Assembly: GCA_022702545.1 (NCBI GenBank)
Contig: JAHRBC010000003.1
Span: 1,178,001 to 1,242,000, forward strand
Direction: 5' to 3'
Source of the DNA: Phycomyces nitens
Taxonomy: Eukaryota > Mucoromycota > Mucoromycetes > Mucorales > Phycomycetaceae
DNA length: 64,000 nucleotides
Under the pieces are notes generated by a model that saw only the letters and a program-made list of their open reading frames with translations, did no database searches and was not told the DNA's origin. Of the stretch, positions 33,120 to 43,785 are shown piece after piece. Position numbers and translations under genes: made by a program. Numbering within the stretch: the first letter of the stretch is position 1; each line of letters opens with the position of its first letter.

Positions 33120-35147
33120 ATGACTTGTAACGCTTACTCTACCGTTTTGCAGACAATCCGTCTTGCCTTCCGCTTCCTCTTTACGCTACATCCCGTAGTC
33201 GTACTTGCTTCTCCGCTCGCGTGTGTCTTTGACACAGTCCTCTCTGCTCTCCGTCGTCTTTCCGCAGACGACATGGGTTTAGACTACTCTCCAGTGCTAT
33301 TCGACGACGACCAGGACTCAGTCGAATGGATCTGTGGTGTGGTGGGGGAGAAGACCGCTGGCCTTGTGCCAGACTCTCTGAGTGCACTTTCAGAGGGAGA
33401 TCGCTCAGGTGTCTCGGTGGACGAGCCCAAGAGACGTATCCCGGCCCTCACGCCTTTCGAGAGCCTTATTCTTGAGGCAATTGATTCTGGAAGTGTTGGA
33501 ATTCACCTTCCAACTACCATGGAAGAAGTTCGAGAACAGCTTCCAAACGAACTCAACAGGGGCACGTTGAGAATGTTCACAGGTCCCAAGCACAAGCGAT
33601 CGGTGGGCATTCCAGCTCATCGTGATACTTCTTTGGGCGAGGCTGCTCGCTTCGCCTCCTTTGACCGTCCAGGGGCTGTAGCCTTTGATTGGGAAGGGGA
33701 GGTCGCAAGACCTTTTAAGAACAATTGGCTGAAGAAGACCTACATGGTCGACGAATCAGATGAGCTGTTCTCAGGGGAGACTTGGAAGCAAGGACCCCCT
33801 GCCGAGTTTGTCAACGACTCTTCTCAAGTGGTGTCCACCGCTGCCAAAGGAGATGACAGACACGATGTACCCAATGAGGCCGGCATAGTACCTGATGTGT
33901 ATCGAGACTACATGGGCTCATCTGTTGAGGATGAGGAGTCTCATGACTCTGATTCTTCTGATGATGGGTCTTTTGTCGAGAGCCTGCCTTGTTCGTCATT
34001 GGTTGCAGGCCTTCCAGCTTCCGGTTGGGAGGTGACCGAGGGCGAGATTGCCGACCTGGTGTCTCGTCTAGAGTCATTGTCAATCAATGATGTAAGCGAC
34101 AGTCCATTCTCTGAGACTGGAATCGGCATGGAAGGAATCGCTGTTGATGTCATTCCTTTCTATTATGGGGAACCTATTGGAGAACCTCTTGTCCTTGGGC
34201 AGGAGGCTATCCAAGGCCCTATTCAGGATACGGAAATGGGTCTTCAGTATTCCGGACTGGTTGGAAACCCTTTTGTCTTTGGACAAGAGGCGATTCAGGG
34301 CTTCGTGCCCCAGATTGACGCTCCTTTGGAGTTGATTGATGCCAGTCCCACAGTCGAATTTCTGGGATTGGAGATGAACGGAAGCTTGGGAACAGAGCCA
34401 ATCAAAGTCGATAGCCCCGAGTTTTCTGGTATTGACGCTGGTGCCTCCACTGCCAGTGTCATGGACGATGAACCAAACAGTGCTGTTGTGGCAGAAGCCA
34501 CTGTTGAGGCGATCCCAGGTTTCGAAAGAGGGTTCGATGGTCGCCAAGAGACCGAAGAAGATAACTGGGACAATTACTTTGATTTCACTGATTGTCCCGT
34601 TACCGACAGCAAAGAGCTCACTGTTCCTGCCATGGAGTGCTCCTCTCCTACAGGTGAAAAGCTCAATACGAACGAAATCCCAGCTTGTGTCCCGCAACAA
34701 GCTGTAGGTGATGCGAAGGGGGAAGAGAGGGAGGTCCGAGGACAGAAGTCTGAGGATGCCGAGCCTTCCCCTAGCCAAGAACAGACCGTGAAGGCTCCCA
34801 GACCGGTATTCGTTTTTGGCGCTGGTGACGCCCAGGGTTCGAAGGATGTCCCGAACAAACCTTCTGCTCCTGCCTTTGTCTTTGGCGCTGGCATGGCTCA
34901 GAAGTGTGAGTTTGGGTCGTATAACGTCCCGAAGCTCCCAGGATTGTTCGGTGTGCCCCCCAAGCCGGACAATGCATCAAGGCCCGTTGTAGTTCCTGAC
35001 GACGAGGCGCGGCTGACTGGTTCTTCCGACGATGCTGAGGTTCCAACCGAGGTTCTCGCCGAGTTTGAGGCGTTTGAGAACAGTCAGGTTCTTCTACGGA
35101 GCTCCTTGATAAATCTCCTCATGGGTCCTCCCAGGAGAAATCTTTGA
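33120..35147 (+). CDS. Unknown 675-aa acidic protein with FVFG motifs (paralogue B)
   Basis: Full-length paralogue of the 17088-19214 protein, single exon, function unknown. It shares the hydrophobic N-terminal segment (residues about 12-45), LFDDDQDSVEWICGV, LPTTMEEVREQLP, DSDSSDDGSF, WEVTEGEIADLVSRLESL, GNPFVFGQEAIQG, PVFVFGAGD, PAFVFGAGM and FGSYNVPKLPGLFGVPP. It differs by a roughly 15-residue insertion around 196-210, a loss of about 50 residues after residue 350, and a different C-terminal tail (SLINLLMGPPRRNL). The first FVF unit has changed to PLVLGQEAIQ. The frame stays intact despite heavy substitution, which argues for selection on the protein. The unrelated tails mean the last residues are probably not critical. 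Confidence 0.75.
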   Translation: MTCNAYSTVLQTIRLAFRFLFTLHPVVVLASPLACVFDTVLSALRRLSADDMGLDYSPVLFDDDQDSVEWICGVVGEKTAGLVPDSLSALSEGDRSGVSVDEPKRRIPALTPFESLILEAIDSGSVGIHLPTTMEEVREQLPNELNRGTLRMFTGPKHKRSVGIPAHRDTSLGEAARFASFDRPGAVAFDWEGEVARPFKNNWLKKTYMVDESDELFSGETWKQGPPAEFVNDSSQVVSTAAKGDDRHDVPNEAGIVPDVYRDYMGSSVEDEESHDSDSSDDGSFVESLPCSSLVAGLPASGWEVTEGEIADLVSRLESLSINDVSDSPFSETGIGMEGIAVDVIPFYYGEPIGEPLVLGQEAIQGPIQDTEMGLQYSGLVGNPFVFGQEAIQGFVPQIDAPLELIDASPTVEFLGLEMNGSLGTEPIKVDSPEFSGIDAGASTASVMDDEPNSAVVAEATVEAIPGFERGFDGRQETEEDNWDNYFDFTDCPVTDSKELTVPAMECSSPTGEKLNTNEIPACVPQQAVGDAKGEEREVRGQKSEDAEPSPSQEQTVKAPRPVFVFGAGDAQGSKDVPNKPSAPAFVFGAGMAQKCEFGSYNVPKLPGLFGVPPKPDNASRPVVVPDDEARLTGSSDDAEVPTEVLAEFEAFENSQVLLRSSLINLLMGPPRRNL

Positions 35148-36850
35148 CGCACCAATGGAGGAACCCCCTTTACGTTCGGTCCCAATTGCTCGCAGATTCA
35201 AAGGTCTGGTTTATCTGTCTCTCTGAGATTGACACCATGTTCCGCCTGCTTGTTTGGGGCCGAGTCCTTATCTTGGATAGTGATGATTCAAACTGGCCAG
35301 TCTATCTGTTTCAATGGAAATTGATACCGTGCCTACATGTTTGCATGTTTCTGAATCCTTGGCATAATTTGGATAGTAAAGGGAAGGTAAACGTGGAGTT
35401 GTTTACGTCGGTGTATTAGGAGGTGCTGGTTTGAGTTGTGGTCCCTCACGCTCGCCTATATGCATCGTCTTGATATATCCGAAAGTTGTGGTAGCGATGT
35501 TTGGATTCTCTCAAAGGTAAGGATTGTTTTTTTATATATTTGATTCATTGTTGCCCATTGACTTTTTTACTAACTATGGTCATTTATAGTTGCCCATGTT
35601 CGTAGGGTCTTTGACGAGTTTCACCCACCCATGGTCTTGGTCACGGTCTTGGGTCTACGATTCTATCAATAGTACGAACCACTCGGTTTTCTGGTTTTCT
35701 GGTTTAGACTCTTTGGGTCTCTGGTTTGGTTCTCCTGGCCGCGGGAGTCTGTGTTGTCGAGGTCCTCGGGTATATCCTCCCACAGTACCAGCGTACGATA
35801 GAATCAAGGAGCATGGATGTCAGTCCCTCTGACATCTGCCGGTCATACGTATCTGAGCTTGATAGACTTGGTTTCCTGACTGGCTCTTTCGAGCCTTTGG
35901 TCGGGTTTGGTCTCTCTTGCGTGGACTTTTGTGAGTCTGTGGATTGACTCGTTTGAACTCAATTTGGTTCAAAAATCCGGGCTGCGCATAGGACCCACAA
36001 GTCTTGAAGGTGTCTGATGAAAGGTTTCGCGTGAGATATAAAAGGCGAAGACCTGTTCTCAGCAGATTGTATGGCCAAACAGCCGAAAGTGTACAGCCAA
36101 ATAGTTGTCTGGGTACAAGAAATGCACAATTGCATGCCTGGGCAACACACAGTCCTCTGAGATGGCAAACAAAACTTGGATTGTGATTAGGCAGCGCACG
36201 AGTATGCTGTCCATGGAAGCAAGCAAGAACAATTACACATTCACAATATGTATTGTTCGTCGGTAGTAGTAAGCACAAGTCATTGACTTTCAAGAGTGTT
36301 TTCCACACCTGCCGCTTGAATTCAAGAATACCTCTTTTGGGTATATTCAAGCTGATCTGGCTTGTCGCCTCAAATTCGACGAGCCGGATCAAACAGGATA
36401 CACTTGCGACTGTCATCAAGAGCAGATTGCGTATAGCAGTTGCAAAAAATACACACACACCTCAAGACATTCCCTGACCAGGATAAGGTGTGTGTATTTG
36501 CAACTGTGAAGGAGAAGCAACTGCCATGGGACTAGTCCAGCAAGACACCGAATCAAGACTGGTCCCAAATGGATATTGGTCATACTTTTATCCATCCCGC
36601 AAGATTCTTGGCAATGGAGATGGCAGCAGCAACAATCAAGCAAGTCATGCAAATCGCTACAGTCCAATGATACAGCAATACAAGCCAACAGCACAAGCCA
36701 ACAGTACAAGTCAACAGTACAAGTCAACAATGAAAATCAACGGTACAAGTCAATAATGACAATCAATGGTACAAAACAACACTACAAAGCAACAGTACAA
36801 AACAAATCAAAATCATCAGCAAAATCATCAGCAAAATCATCAGCAAAAAC
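35148..36850 (+). other. 3' flank of paralogue B
   Basis: Counterpart of 19215-21060. The TACTAAC-containing intron is conserved at about 35517-35589. The minisatellite of copy 1 is absent. Several short deletions relative to copy 1 fall between 35.7 and 36.8 kb. Confidence 0.5.
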
Positions 36851-37919
36851 AAAAACGAAACATTCAAGTCACGTAGAGCTGCCACTCCATTGCCAGTCTG
36901 TCCAGGTATGCCTTTGTCATTTTCCAAAACCTTCAAGCCAAAGTCAAATCGAAATCAGATCAAGAATCCCAAGATCAAGCAACAAATCCAGTCCTGATAC
37001 AACAGCAAGAAACAACAACTACAAGATCACGGAAATGGAAATGACAAAAAGCAGCCCAGAGTCTCGCCATCTCGCTGGGCTGTGGCAAAAACATACCTGG
37101 ACCTCGACAAGAATCTAAGCCAAGTACGAAGAATCCGATTCACCAAGAAATCCAATACGGGACATCAAGACGATCAGGGGTAAGACAATTCATACAAACA
37201 TCACTGACACTGGCAGGACTTTATAGGCTACCAGCAACCCACGAGGGAACTCTCAACAGAACAGTGTAAACCCAAGCAGCGATACGGCACCAGATGGTAT
37301 TGTCCTCAAATCCATAAGATTGTGACAGCATCAAGGAGAGTCCTTAAGATAAGTATTTGTTCCATTATACTGTATTTTATGTCATTTTGGATACTAAATA
37401 TATAAATGGTTTTTAGTTTCCTTATCCCGGCCTATGTACTACAAGAGGACACCATCTGGAGGATGCCAGTGAGAGTGAAAAATGGTTCTTGCTAACGGCA
37501 GGCCGTTGAGTGCGCTAGTCGTACTTCTCTCGCCCAAAGACTTACAGTGCCTTTGTGCCTGTATAGGGCCTTGGGTCAACCAAGTCTGGTTATCCGTCTG
37601 CCGTTGATTGTCCAGCCCATTGTGGTGGACACATCGCTCGAGTGGCACATGGCTTCTGTTGGCGGTTCCCTTTTCCCTTTGTTGGTAGTCTTGCTGGTCC
37701 TGCTGGTAGAATTGGTGGAAGTGGTGGATTGTATTGCCCCGTGTACCGTCTGTCCCGTTTACATCAAGAAAAAAAATCCGGCTGTCAAGTCCTATCATCC
37801 ATCGCAACAAAACAAAGAATACAATCTGTTCATACCTCAGCCGGTGTATGAACAGGGATCAACAAGAGATCCCCGAAATGCAAGTCAATCTCAACCCATG
37901 ATAAATATTCTCAGTCAAG

Positions 37920-38515
37920 GTAACGTAAAAACGCTGACTCTAACCAATTATAAATACTCATTGTTAAAATTATTATAGATGACTGAAAGCAAGCAAGGGT
38001 ATAGACCCACTCCAAATCCGATTCCAAAGGGTGGAATCCAACCCATGGACATAGTCCCACAGTCAAGGTAATATTAAACGATGGCTCTAACCAATAATGA
38101 ATACTAATTTTCATTACGATTACAGAAGACTGATCAAGCAAGGAAAAAGACCTGCCGTCAAGAAGATTCCAAAAAGTGGAATCCAAACCATGGACAGAGT
38201 CCCACAGTCAAGGTAAAGTTAAAACTATGGATCTGAAAAATCATGAATACTCACTGTCAAAATGATTACAGATGACTGGAATCAAGGAAGGGTATAGACC
38301 CACTGTCAAACCGGTTCCAAAAGGTGAAATCCAAACCATAGGCAGAGACCCACGGTCAAGGTAGCTTTAAACTGCTCGCTCTAGCAAAGCTTGAATACTT
38401 ACCATCAATATTATTACAGAAGACCGATATAATGCAAGGGTATTAACCCACTGCCAAGCCGATTCCAAAGGGTGGAATCCAAATCATAGACACAGACTCC
38501 TAGTCAAGGTAATAT
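37920..38515 (+). repeat. Tandem array of exon-intron-like units, copy 2
   Basis: Same four-unit array as at 22134-22732, almost base for base. Here the fourth donor keeps the CAAG/GTAG form. The first intron differs at several positions and its acceptor is ATTATAG rather than ATTACAG, so splice signals are conserved through substitution. Confidence 0.7.
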
Positions 38516-38634
38516 AAAAAGGCGAACTCTAATCAAGCATGGATACTCATTATCAATATTCTCTTAATATGACAAATCCAGCCAAGGATTATGATCCCCA
38601 GTCAAGATATCTTTCAAGTCACCTCAGGCTAATT

Positions 38635-38830
38635 AAAGTCAAGCCAAATCAAGTCAAATCAAGTCAAAACAAATCAAACCAACCAAAAAAAAACCAAAAA
38701 AAAAAACAAAGAAAAACAAAACAAAACAAGTCGAGTCAAGTCAAGTCAAGTCAAAGCAAATCAAAGCAAATCAAACCAAAAAGAAAAACAAAGAAAAACA
38801 AAGAAAAACAAAACAAAACAAGTCAAGTCA
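38635..38830 (+). repeat. A/C-rich GTCAA simple sequence, copy 2
   Basis: Counterpart of 22850-23062, with small differences in repeat number (for example AAACAAAACAAG instead of longer GTCAA runs near 38810). Complementary TTGAC pentamers follow at about 40418-40437. Confidence 0.85.
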
Positions 38831-39254
38831 AAAGAACCAAATCTCTGCCTTACAAAAACCAAATCCCAATCTCCCAAAACCAAATCTCAAATGTATACCT
38901 GCAAAAGTCCAATGCCAAGTTCAAGTCCAAGTCCAGTGCAAAGTTGAATGCAAAGTCCAGTGCTATGTCCGTTGCAAAGTCCAGTGTATGGCTCAAGGTG
39001 AAGTCCGAAGCAATGTTTGGTGTGGTCCGATGCGTGGTTTGGTGCAAAGTCCAAAGGCAAAGTTCGATGTCAAGTTGGATTTCCGAGTTCAAAGCCAAGT
39101 TCGATGCCGAGTTTGATGCCAGGTTGGATTTCCGAATTCGATTCCAAGTTTGCTTTCTGCGTTTGAAGACAAGATCAATGCCGTTCGCTACAAATCCAAT
39201 TATGCGTTTAATTCAAAGAAGAATTGAAATGAAATTACAAACAATCAAAAAAAA

Positions 39255-39713
39255 AAGGAGGAGTGCTAAAAAAAGGCGCCCTCCGCAAGAAGGAAGATCT
39301 CTCGAAAGACGCCTTCGATGGTTAAAGTGGTGGTAGCATCCTTTATACAATTTGAACTGTAAGTACCCATTGATCTCTTGTGATTTATGATGAAGAACAT
39401 GTACTAATATATATATATGTATTATCTTTCCTCTAGGGCCCTTGTGAGGCTTGGTTTCTAAATTATCGACCATTTAAAAAAAAACAAAAAACAAAAAGGA
39501 GGAGTGCTAAAAAAAAGGCGCCCTCCGCAAGAAGGAAGATCTCTCGAAAGACGCCTTCGATGGTTAAAGTGGTGGTAGCATCCTTTATACAATTTGAACT
39601 GTAAGTACCTATTGATCTCTTGTGATTTATGATGAAGAACATGTACTAATATATATATGTATTGTCTTTCCTCTAGGGCACTTGTGAGGCTTGGTTTCCA
39701 AATTATCGACCAT
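39255..39713 (+). repeat. Tandem pair of 241-bp intron-containing units, copy 2
   Basis: Counterpart of 23471-23930, with the same GTAAGT donors and CCTCTAG acceptors. The A-rich tail after the second unit is shorter than in copy 1. Confidence 0.85.
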
Positions 39714-39779
39714 TTAAAAAAAAAACAAAAAAAAAACAAAAAACAAAAAAAAATGAAATTGGACAAAGAAAGCAAACGA

Positions 39780-40400
39780 AGATCGAACAAGGTGAGAAGA
39801 CTTTGTGTTGGATGAAGCAGAAGACCTGGATTGGATAAAGAGAGAAGACCTAAATCGAATGGCGCAAGAAGACTAGCATTGAATCGTGTGCAAAGGCCAG
39901 TATCGAACAGAGTGGAAGACCGATCCTTGACAGTGCAGGAAGACCGAGTGGTGGCAGAGCCCGAAGACCAAGCTGCTGCGATGCAGGAAGATGAGGATTG
40001 AATGGAAGCAGAAGAAGAAGATTGACCAAGACAAAGGACAAAACCAAATTAAAAACAAAAATCAAAACCAAAAATCAAAACCAAAAATCAAAATCAAAAT
40101 CAAAAGCAAAAGCAAAAGTAAAGGAAAAAGTAAAGGCAAAAGCAAAAGCAAAAGTAAAAGTAAAAGCAAAAAAAAGTCAAAAAATATCAAAACCAAAACC
40201 AAAACCAAAAATCAAAATGAATACCCAAAATCAAACCCCAAAATCAAACCCCAAAATCAAAACCAAAAATCAAAACCAAAAATCAAAATCAAAAGCAAAA
40301 TCAAAAGCAAAAGCAAAAGTAAAAGCAAAAAAAAATCAAAATGAATACCCAAAATCAAACCCCAAAATCAAAATCAAAAAAAAAACAATCCCTATTATTT
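39780..40400 (+). repeat. GAAGACC-type and A/C-rich simple repeats, copy 2
   Basis: Counterpart of 24025-24660. A few CAAAAC units fewer than copy 1 near 40060-40110. Not coding. Confidence 0.85.
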
Positions 40401-40651
40401 TCCAACATCTTTAAATTGACTTGACTTGACTTGACTATGTACCATCACAAATAAATTATTTTGAAACATCTTATATATTTCACATTGACAATTATTAGTA
40501 TACAATCTTGCTATAGAAAAACTCCAAAGAAATTGTTAATATTGGGATATTTATAATGTCATTGATTCTCAGAAATTATTTTTGAAACAAATAGCTAGGG
40601 AATTAAAGATGGTCATAATCTGGACAATCTTAAATCCTTGAAATCCATTGT

Positions 40652-41106
40652 ATTAACACGTAGGGTACTTGAGTGAGTCTAAGTAACTGGTTACGAGGCT
40701 ACTGTGAGGAAGGACGCTCGAGTTATCTAGTGTTTATGGCCGGGTTACTAGCTAGCAATGGTTATTATTCCAATTGGAGGCGTGGTAACGAGGGACAATA
40801 AACTACTGTTAAGAGGATGCATTCTCAAGACAATAGAGCTGCACTCAGTAAGGGTTGGGATGCGTCAAATAATATTTATGACTAGGCGTATGGGGATGAG
40901 AATCAGTTGTCAAAATATAGAAAATAGGAAAAGTGTTTTTAACGAGGTAAAAGAGTTCTTTATTATTCTTCACCAAACTTCCTCTGTTATGGCCTTCTCT
41001 GCCTTCATACTACTCTGCTACTTCTCCTTCTTCGTACTCCGCCCTACTTCGCCTGGCCTTCTGCTTCAAGGTGGCGGCCACCAACCACCACGCCCACCGT
41101 ATCACT
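40652..41106. other. Copy-2-specific segment, possibly a solo LTR
   Basis: Homology between the two big copies stops at CCATTGTAT and resumes at TTGAAGATTTTTG. In between, copy 2 has about 450 bases that are unrelated to, and more GC-rich than, the 250 bases in copy 1. The reverse complement begins TGATACGGTGGGCG and ends TAATACA, loosely like the TG...CA ends of an LTR. No target-site duplication is evident because copy 1 lacks an empty site. Confidence 0.4.
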
Positions 41107-41282
41107 TGAAGATTTTTGTGAGTGAAAGATTGATGCAATTTGATGAATATTTAACCAATTCAAGTAAAGTAAGCCGATAATGGTGGATTGCAATATGCCT
41201 CGCCAGGTTACCTAATAATGTATACGTTGCTAAATTTGTGTTTATAAATATAAAGTAATTTTTTGTCAAATACAATGGGGTT

Positions 41283-42415
41283 GATTCCGGAATGGCACAA
41301 CTTTGACATTCCGAGTTTGTTTTTTAAAAGAAAATAAAATACATATACTTCTGTTTGTTTTCTTTTTTAGAGCCTTTTATCTTTAATTCGATTCTATTTA
41401 TGCTTTCATAAAACATTTCTGACAATATTCCCAAGCAAATGGAAATCCCAATTGAAGTCAGAGGAATGATTATTGGTGTTTTTGAGGCAGGAGTAAAAGT
41501 TTCGACCGTTTGTGAGCGATATAATGTAGCACGCCGTACTGTATACAATACGATGTGAAGATAAAGAGAGACTAGAACGACAATCATACACAGGAACAAG
41601 GGGCCCTCAAGGATATTTGGTGAACAAGACTTGCGTATTTTGCACAGAGAGATAAAAAAAAAGATCGGGTGGCCACTTTGGATATGTTGATCAACATAAT
41701 GCATGTGAATTTGAAAAGATATACTTGCTGTCATAAAGACTCTTCATATAAAGTTTTGCATAGCTAGATATAAGCCACGGCTCAGTGAGTAGCATCGCAG
41801 AAACCGCATTGCCTTTGCCCAGCATACTAAAAAGGTGAATCAACGCTGGTATTGAGTAATCTGGAGTGATGAATTGAGATTCATGCTGTTACCAATGCGC
41901 AAAAGGTACGATTCTGGCGTATTCAGTCAGAGAAGTACAGCATAGACTGTGTATGTCCCAGGATCCAAGGTAGTGGAAGGTATGTGATGATCTGGGTATG
42001 CGTCTGGTCTGGTGGTGTTGGGCCGATGGCAATCTGGAGCATTGGGGGTACAAAAACATACTTTAAAACACTTTGGGTCCCTTCAAATACCAGTTGGAAT
42101 ATGAAAGAAAGATGACTCTTTCATCTTTCAACAAGACAATTCTCCATGCTATTGGAGCAAAATGGTGAAAGAGTATCAAAAGAACGCAGATCTGGAGGTA
42201 CTGAAGTGGCCTGCGTACAGCCCCAATCTCAGTCCGACTGAGAATATCTGGGCTTACCTAGGAAGGATGGTGAGAGCTACAAAACCCCAGCCTAGGAGCC
42301 TTAAATATTTGAAGTGGTTGTAGAAAGAAGGATGGTATAAAATACCAGTTAAAGTGTGTGCAGCTCATTGTAATTCTATGCCAAATCGACTACATGCACT
42401 TTAAAAGAACAAATG
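41283..42415 (+). mobile_element. Dead Tc1-like transposon (in duplication copy 2)
   Basis: Same element with the same stops and frameshifts as at 25325-26475, about 98-99% identical by eye. It keeps the HTH pieces (VRGMIIGVFEAGV) and the fragments FQQDNSPCY and SPNLSPTENIWAYL. The right end near 42462-42490 (CAAATTTGTACCATTAGCCAACC) is inverted relative to the left end. It travelled with the segmental duplication rather than inserting twice. Confidence 0.85.
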
Positions 42416-42464
42416 ACTGCACACAAAATATTAGAAAATCTTTAAAAGTTTTATTTGGTAAGTC

Positions 42465-43180
42465 AAATTTGTACCATTAGCCAACCTACATGACTTTATA
42501 AATACATATTGCTGCAGTGATTCAAGTGTTTTGTGTTCAATCCTTTTTGTTTTCTCTTTGAATGCATGCAACTGATTTTGGATTGAATTTCAATGAGTTT
42601 TAAACACTCCAATTGGCATATTCTACTAATTTTCTTCAAGAACACGTTTAAAGTCTTTTGATATATATTTTTTTGGTCAGGATCTTTTGACCTTTACCGT
42701 TCACTCAATGTATGTCTGTATATACCTAATTGAACCGAGACCAATACTGTAGCACGCCACCTTATTACCTCCAAAATACTCGATCCTAGTGTTGATTTAC
42801 CTCTCTGATAATGGTCAGTAGAAAAAAAAAGGTGGGGACTTGTATAAAGTTTTACAAGTCTTTACATAGAGGGTCTTGATGACAGTAGACTTATATCCTT
42901 GTAATCATACCTTGCCAAATCCTTGGCTTTTATGCTGATTATCATGTCTAAACTAGAAACCCAATTTGTTTTATCTTTCTGTGCAAAATACGATACTCTT
43001 ATTCAATAAAGGTTCTGGAGGCTTCCCTGTGTGTTTGTACTGTATATGTTATGGCGTGCTACGTTATATCGTTTAAAGATGGTTGACACTTTTACTCTAC
43101 CAAAAGCACCAACAATTATCCACTCGACTTCATTATAATTTATTTTGTTTGGTGTAATTACTTTAAAGAACAAAAATTAT
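42465..43180 (-). mobile_element. Decayed Tc1-like fragment
   Basis: On the minus strand, pieces of an N-terminal transposase region can be read (VDNCWCF, then a KRYNVARH-like stretch around 43060-43075), with stops in every frame. It matches the element at 13640-14450 best, including the segment with AAATCAACACTAGGATCGAG. It abuts the end of duplication copy 2. Confidence 0.6.
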
Positions 43181-43785
43181 CTTAATTGTACCTTTTTTCT
43201 TATTTTTGTTCAAGAAGAAACATTAGACCAGCAGCTACTTGTAAAAATGGTGTAATGTTTGTTTCGTTTGACCCCGATCTGTTCAGCTTATTGTGTCTTG
43301 GAAATCTAAGAACGATTACAAAACAACTAATATTTATTTTTATTATTTTAGTACATCAGCTACTAGTCCATGTGGGAAAATTCACAATACTAAAAACTAT
43401 AATGGAATTGTAAAGTGCTAATAGGTACAGAACATCCTCTTTTCTTGAATATCGTGTATAGAGGAATGCTGGTCCAAAATCAAAAGGATATATCAAAGAC
43501 ACCAATTCAACACCAAAACCTTGTTCCCAAGACTGCCTTTTCTGAATAAAGCATTTCAAGCCTTGTTGAACAAGGTGGCTAGACAAAGAATTGGGCTTGA
43601 CGTAAAACATGAAAGAAAGAAAAAAGTCTTGGCGAATCTTTTTATTGTACTCGTTAAAAAAAAGAGAGAGAGAGGGCTCAGCCAAATGTCTGCATTTTTA
43701 GGCCAAATGTCTGCTGCTGCGAATCAATGAAAGAAAATAAAAATCCGAACAAATTCATTGACAAAGCAATATTGTTCCTAGTCAA
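43181..43785. other. Gap before the PHP-domain gene
   Basis: No supported gene. Open frames at 43186-43413 (plus) and 43356-43685 (minus) have no domain. The last 100 bases are likely promoter or leader. Confidence 0.4.

Larger units (their letters stand above)
32693..42415 (+). repeat. Large direct segmental duplication, copy 2
   Basis: Partner of 16663-26455, same orientation. The start-to-start offset is about 16.0 kb and falls to about 15.76 kb at the low-complexity part because copy 2 lost several short segments. A replaced segment (about 450 bases here, about 250 in copy 1) near 40652-41106 restores the offset. Downstream of 36.85 kb, copy 2 is nearly identical to copy 1. Confidence 0.95.
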
